64,000 nt of DNA from Roseiarcus sp963779095 (GTDB lineage Bacteria > Pseudomonadota > Alphaproteobacteria > Rhizobiales > Beijerinckiaceae): positions 372,001-436,000 of the forward strand of contig CAVZWU010000025.1 in the NCBI GenBank assembly GCA_963779095.1. Direction: 5' to 3'. The notes under the pieces were generated by a model, which saw only the letters and a program-made list of their open reading frames with translations, did not search any database and was not told where the DNA came from. The position numbers were made by a program, and so were the translations under genes. Shown here piece by piece: positions 62,765 to 64,000 of the stretch (positions are counted from its first letter, which is position 1; each line of letters starts with the position of its first letter).

Positions 62765-64000
62765 ATGAGCACGCTCCGGGCGGAAAATTGGCGCAGGCTG
62801 CTGCTAAAGGGCGCGGGCACACTCGTTTTCGCGCTGGCGGCTCATCTTGCCTGGGCGGGCGCTCCGCCGCCGGATCAAATTGCGCCACGCGGCGACGCCG
62901 CTTCCACGTCCGCATCGCCCCGGCCGGCCGCGCCCGACGATCCGCCAGTCGTCTACGATCCCACCGCCGGGCCCACATTGTCGCCGATGCAGAGCGCGCT
63001 ACGAGCGGCGATGGAACGGCTCGTCACGCGCGCCGATCGGACGAACCCGCTCGGGTCAGGCGACTGGCGCGCCGCGCGCGGGGCGATCGCGGCTTTCTAC
63101 GCCGCGCGCTTCTACGCGCCGATATGGGTCGGCGAGGACGGACTGACCGAAGCCGGACGATCGGCGCTGTCGCAACTCGAGCGAGCGGGCGAGGATGGCC
63201 TTGACATGTCGGCCTTTGCGCTGCCGCGCGAGATCGGGGCGGCCTTGCTCCGGACGAGATCGCCGAAGCCGAGACCACAATCGCCTCGGCGGTCGTGACC
63301 TATGCTGAACAGGCGACGGGATCGCGCGTGCGTCCATCGCGCGTTTCGCCGCTCGTCTATGCGAAGCCGAGCCTCGCTGGTCCCGGCGCGGCGTTGGCGG
63401 AAGTCGCCGCGGCGGCGGATCCCGCCGCGCGCCTCGCCGACTTCAACCCGCCGCAGAAAGGCTACCGCGACCTGCGGCAGGCTTTAAGCGCCTCACGGAG
63501 CGCGTCCGGGATGGCGAGCCTCGGGTTTCCGCGATCAGCGCCGACTTCGATCCCGAAACCGGCGCCGAACAGGCGGCCCGCGCGCTGCGGCGCGCGAAGC
63601 GGCAAGCCGGCGCCCGCATCCGCACCGCTTCGCTCGCCTTCGGCGCGTCCCTTGCGCGCCGGAAGGCGGCGATCCTCGCCAACATGGAAATGTGGCGCTG
63701 GGAGCCGCGCGACATGGGCGACGGCGGATCGAGGTCAATATCCCGGACTTCTCGGTCGCGGCGCTCAGGGGCGATGAGGTCCTCCTGAAGACGCGCGTCA
63801 TCGTCGGCAAGCCGGAGACGCCGACGCCGATTTTCTCCGCCGACATGCGCTACGTGCTGATCAATCCGTCCTGGCGGGTGCCCAATTCGATCATCAAGAA
63901 GGAGTTCGCCTCCAAGCTCGGCGCCTTGAGCCGGCGCGGCTACGAGGTGAAGACGGTCGGCGGACGGGTGACGGTCCGCCAGTTGCCCGGCGACGACAAC
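62765..64000 (+). CDS. L,D-transpeptidase, YcbB-like (partial at window end, frame breaks)
   Basis: ATG 62765 opens MSTLRAENWRRLLLKGAGTL with a signal/anchor (LVFALAAHLAWA). AIAAFYAARFYAPIWVGEDG, LTEAGRSALSQLERAGEDGL and LDMSAFAL form the N-terminal scaffold of YcbB-type transpeptidases. Breaks near 63250, 63490 and 63720 shift the frame; later sequence IEVNIPDFSVAALRGDEVLL, KTRVIVGKPETPTPIF and VLINPSWRVPNSIIKKEFAS is the start of the catalytic domain. The catalytic Cys motif lies beyond base 64000. It would make 3-3 peptidoglycan cross-links in the periplasm. Confidence 0.85.

Overview
The window looks like a chromosomal segment of a GC-rich alphaproteobacterium, most likely of the order Hyphomicrobiales (Rhizobiales). 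Support comes from a GAAC-N7-GAAC LexA box between divergent uvrA and ssb, an alphaproteobacterial-type GyrA, a FrcBCA-like sugar ABC transporter, a typical alphaproteobacterial outer-membrane barrel protein, and many Rhizobiales-style small families (YciI, DUF899, DUF1697, DUF2218, DUF2252). The genus cannot be fixed from the sequence alone.

A property of the whole window decides how it should be read. More than twenty otherwise well-conserved genes, including uvrA and gyrA, are broken by single-base indels, mostly +1 insertions, and each reads through cleanly when one base is removed or added. This looks like residual sequencing or assembly error rather than decay. I therefore annotate restored full-length genes and give the approximate break points.

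Layout. 0-7.5 kb: a degenerate trans-aconitate methyltransferase-like gene, an orphan ParA-like ATPase, a minus-strand cluster of small detoxification-type proteins led by a TetR regulator with a palindromic operator, and a second TetR divergent from a glutathione S-transferase. 7.6-10 kb: a secreted collagen-like protein, two related tiny membrane proteins around a PRC-barrel gene, and a sulfotransferase-like protein. 10-13.8 kb: uvrA and ssb with a shared SOS box. 13.8-16 kb: a small lower-GC island with a DpnI-type methyl-directed restriction endonuclease, a divergent small cysteine-rich gene, DUF1697, and a 10-bp-periodic repeat region. 16-24 kb: DUF2252, small secreted proteins, glutathione peroxidase, SDR, a manganese catalase-DUF892 fusion and gyrA. 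24-35.5 kb: Uma2, a GAF-adenylate cyclase, a benzoylformate decarboxylase-like enzyme, an unknown two-gene pair (90-aa protein plus DUF6895-like), OsmC, DUF2218, coaD joined to dgdA, an iron-permease-like protein, a sensory-rhodopsin-transducer-like protein and rarA. 35.5-45.8 kb: two tandem serine hydrolases, a Tat-exported amidohydrolase, glyoxalase I, a CDF metal transporter, an EmrAB efflux pair and a second cyclase. 45.8-50 kb: an accessory island with a lower-GC membrane protein, an IS1595-family and an IS66-family element, each with an 8-bp target duplication, and a second periodic repeat region. 50-64 kb: GT8 glycosyltransferase, outer-membrane protein, FrcBCA-like transporter, cNMP-binding protein, pobA, an ABC1 kinase, an oligoendopeptidase F, an NtrC-type regulator, and an L,D-transpeptidase cut off by the window end.

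The most interesting items are the DpnI homologue in a lineage that normally lacks Dam methylation, and the two distant noncoding loci that share a core sequence (containing CATTGAAAAGTC) followed by different heptamers repeated with an exact 10-bp period. The second pattern resembles core and arm sites of a tyrosine-recombinase attachment site, and each locus lies at the edge of an accessory island. Also notable are a metal-site-complete Mn-catalase fused to DUF892, leucine at the GyrA position equivalent to Ser83, and an uncharacterised DUF6895-like pair.
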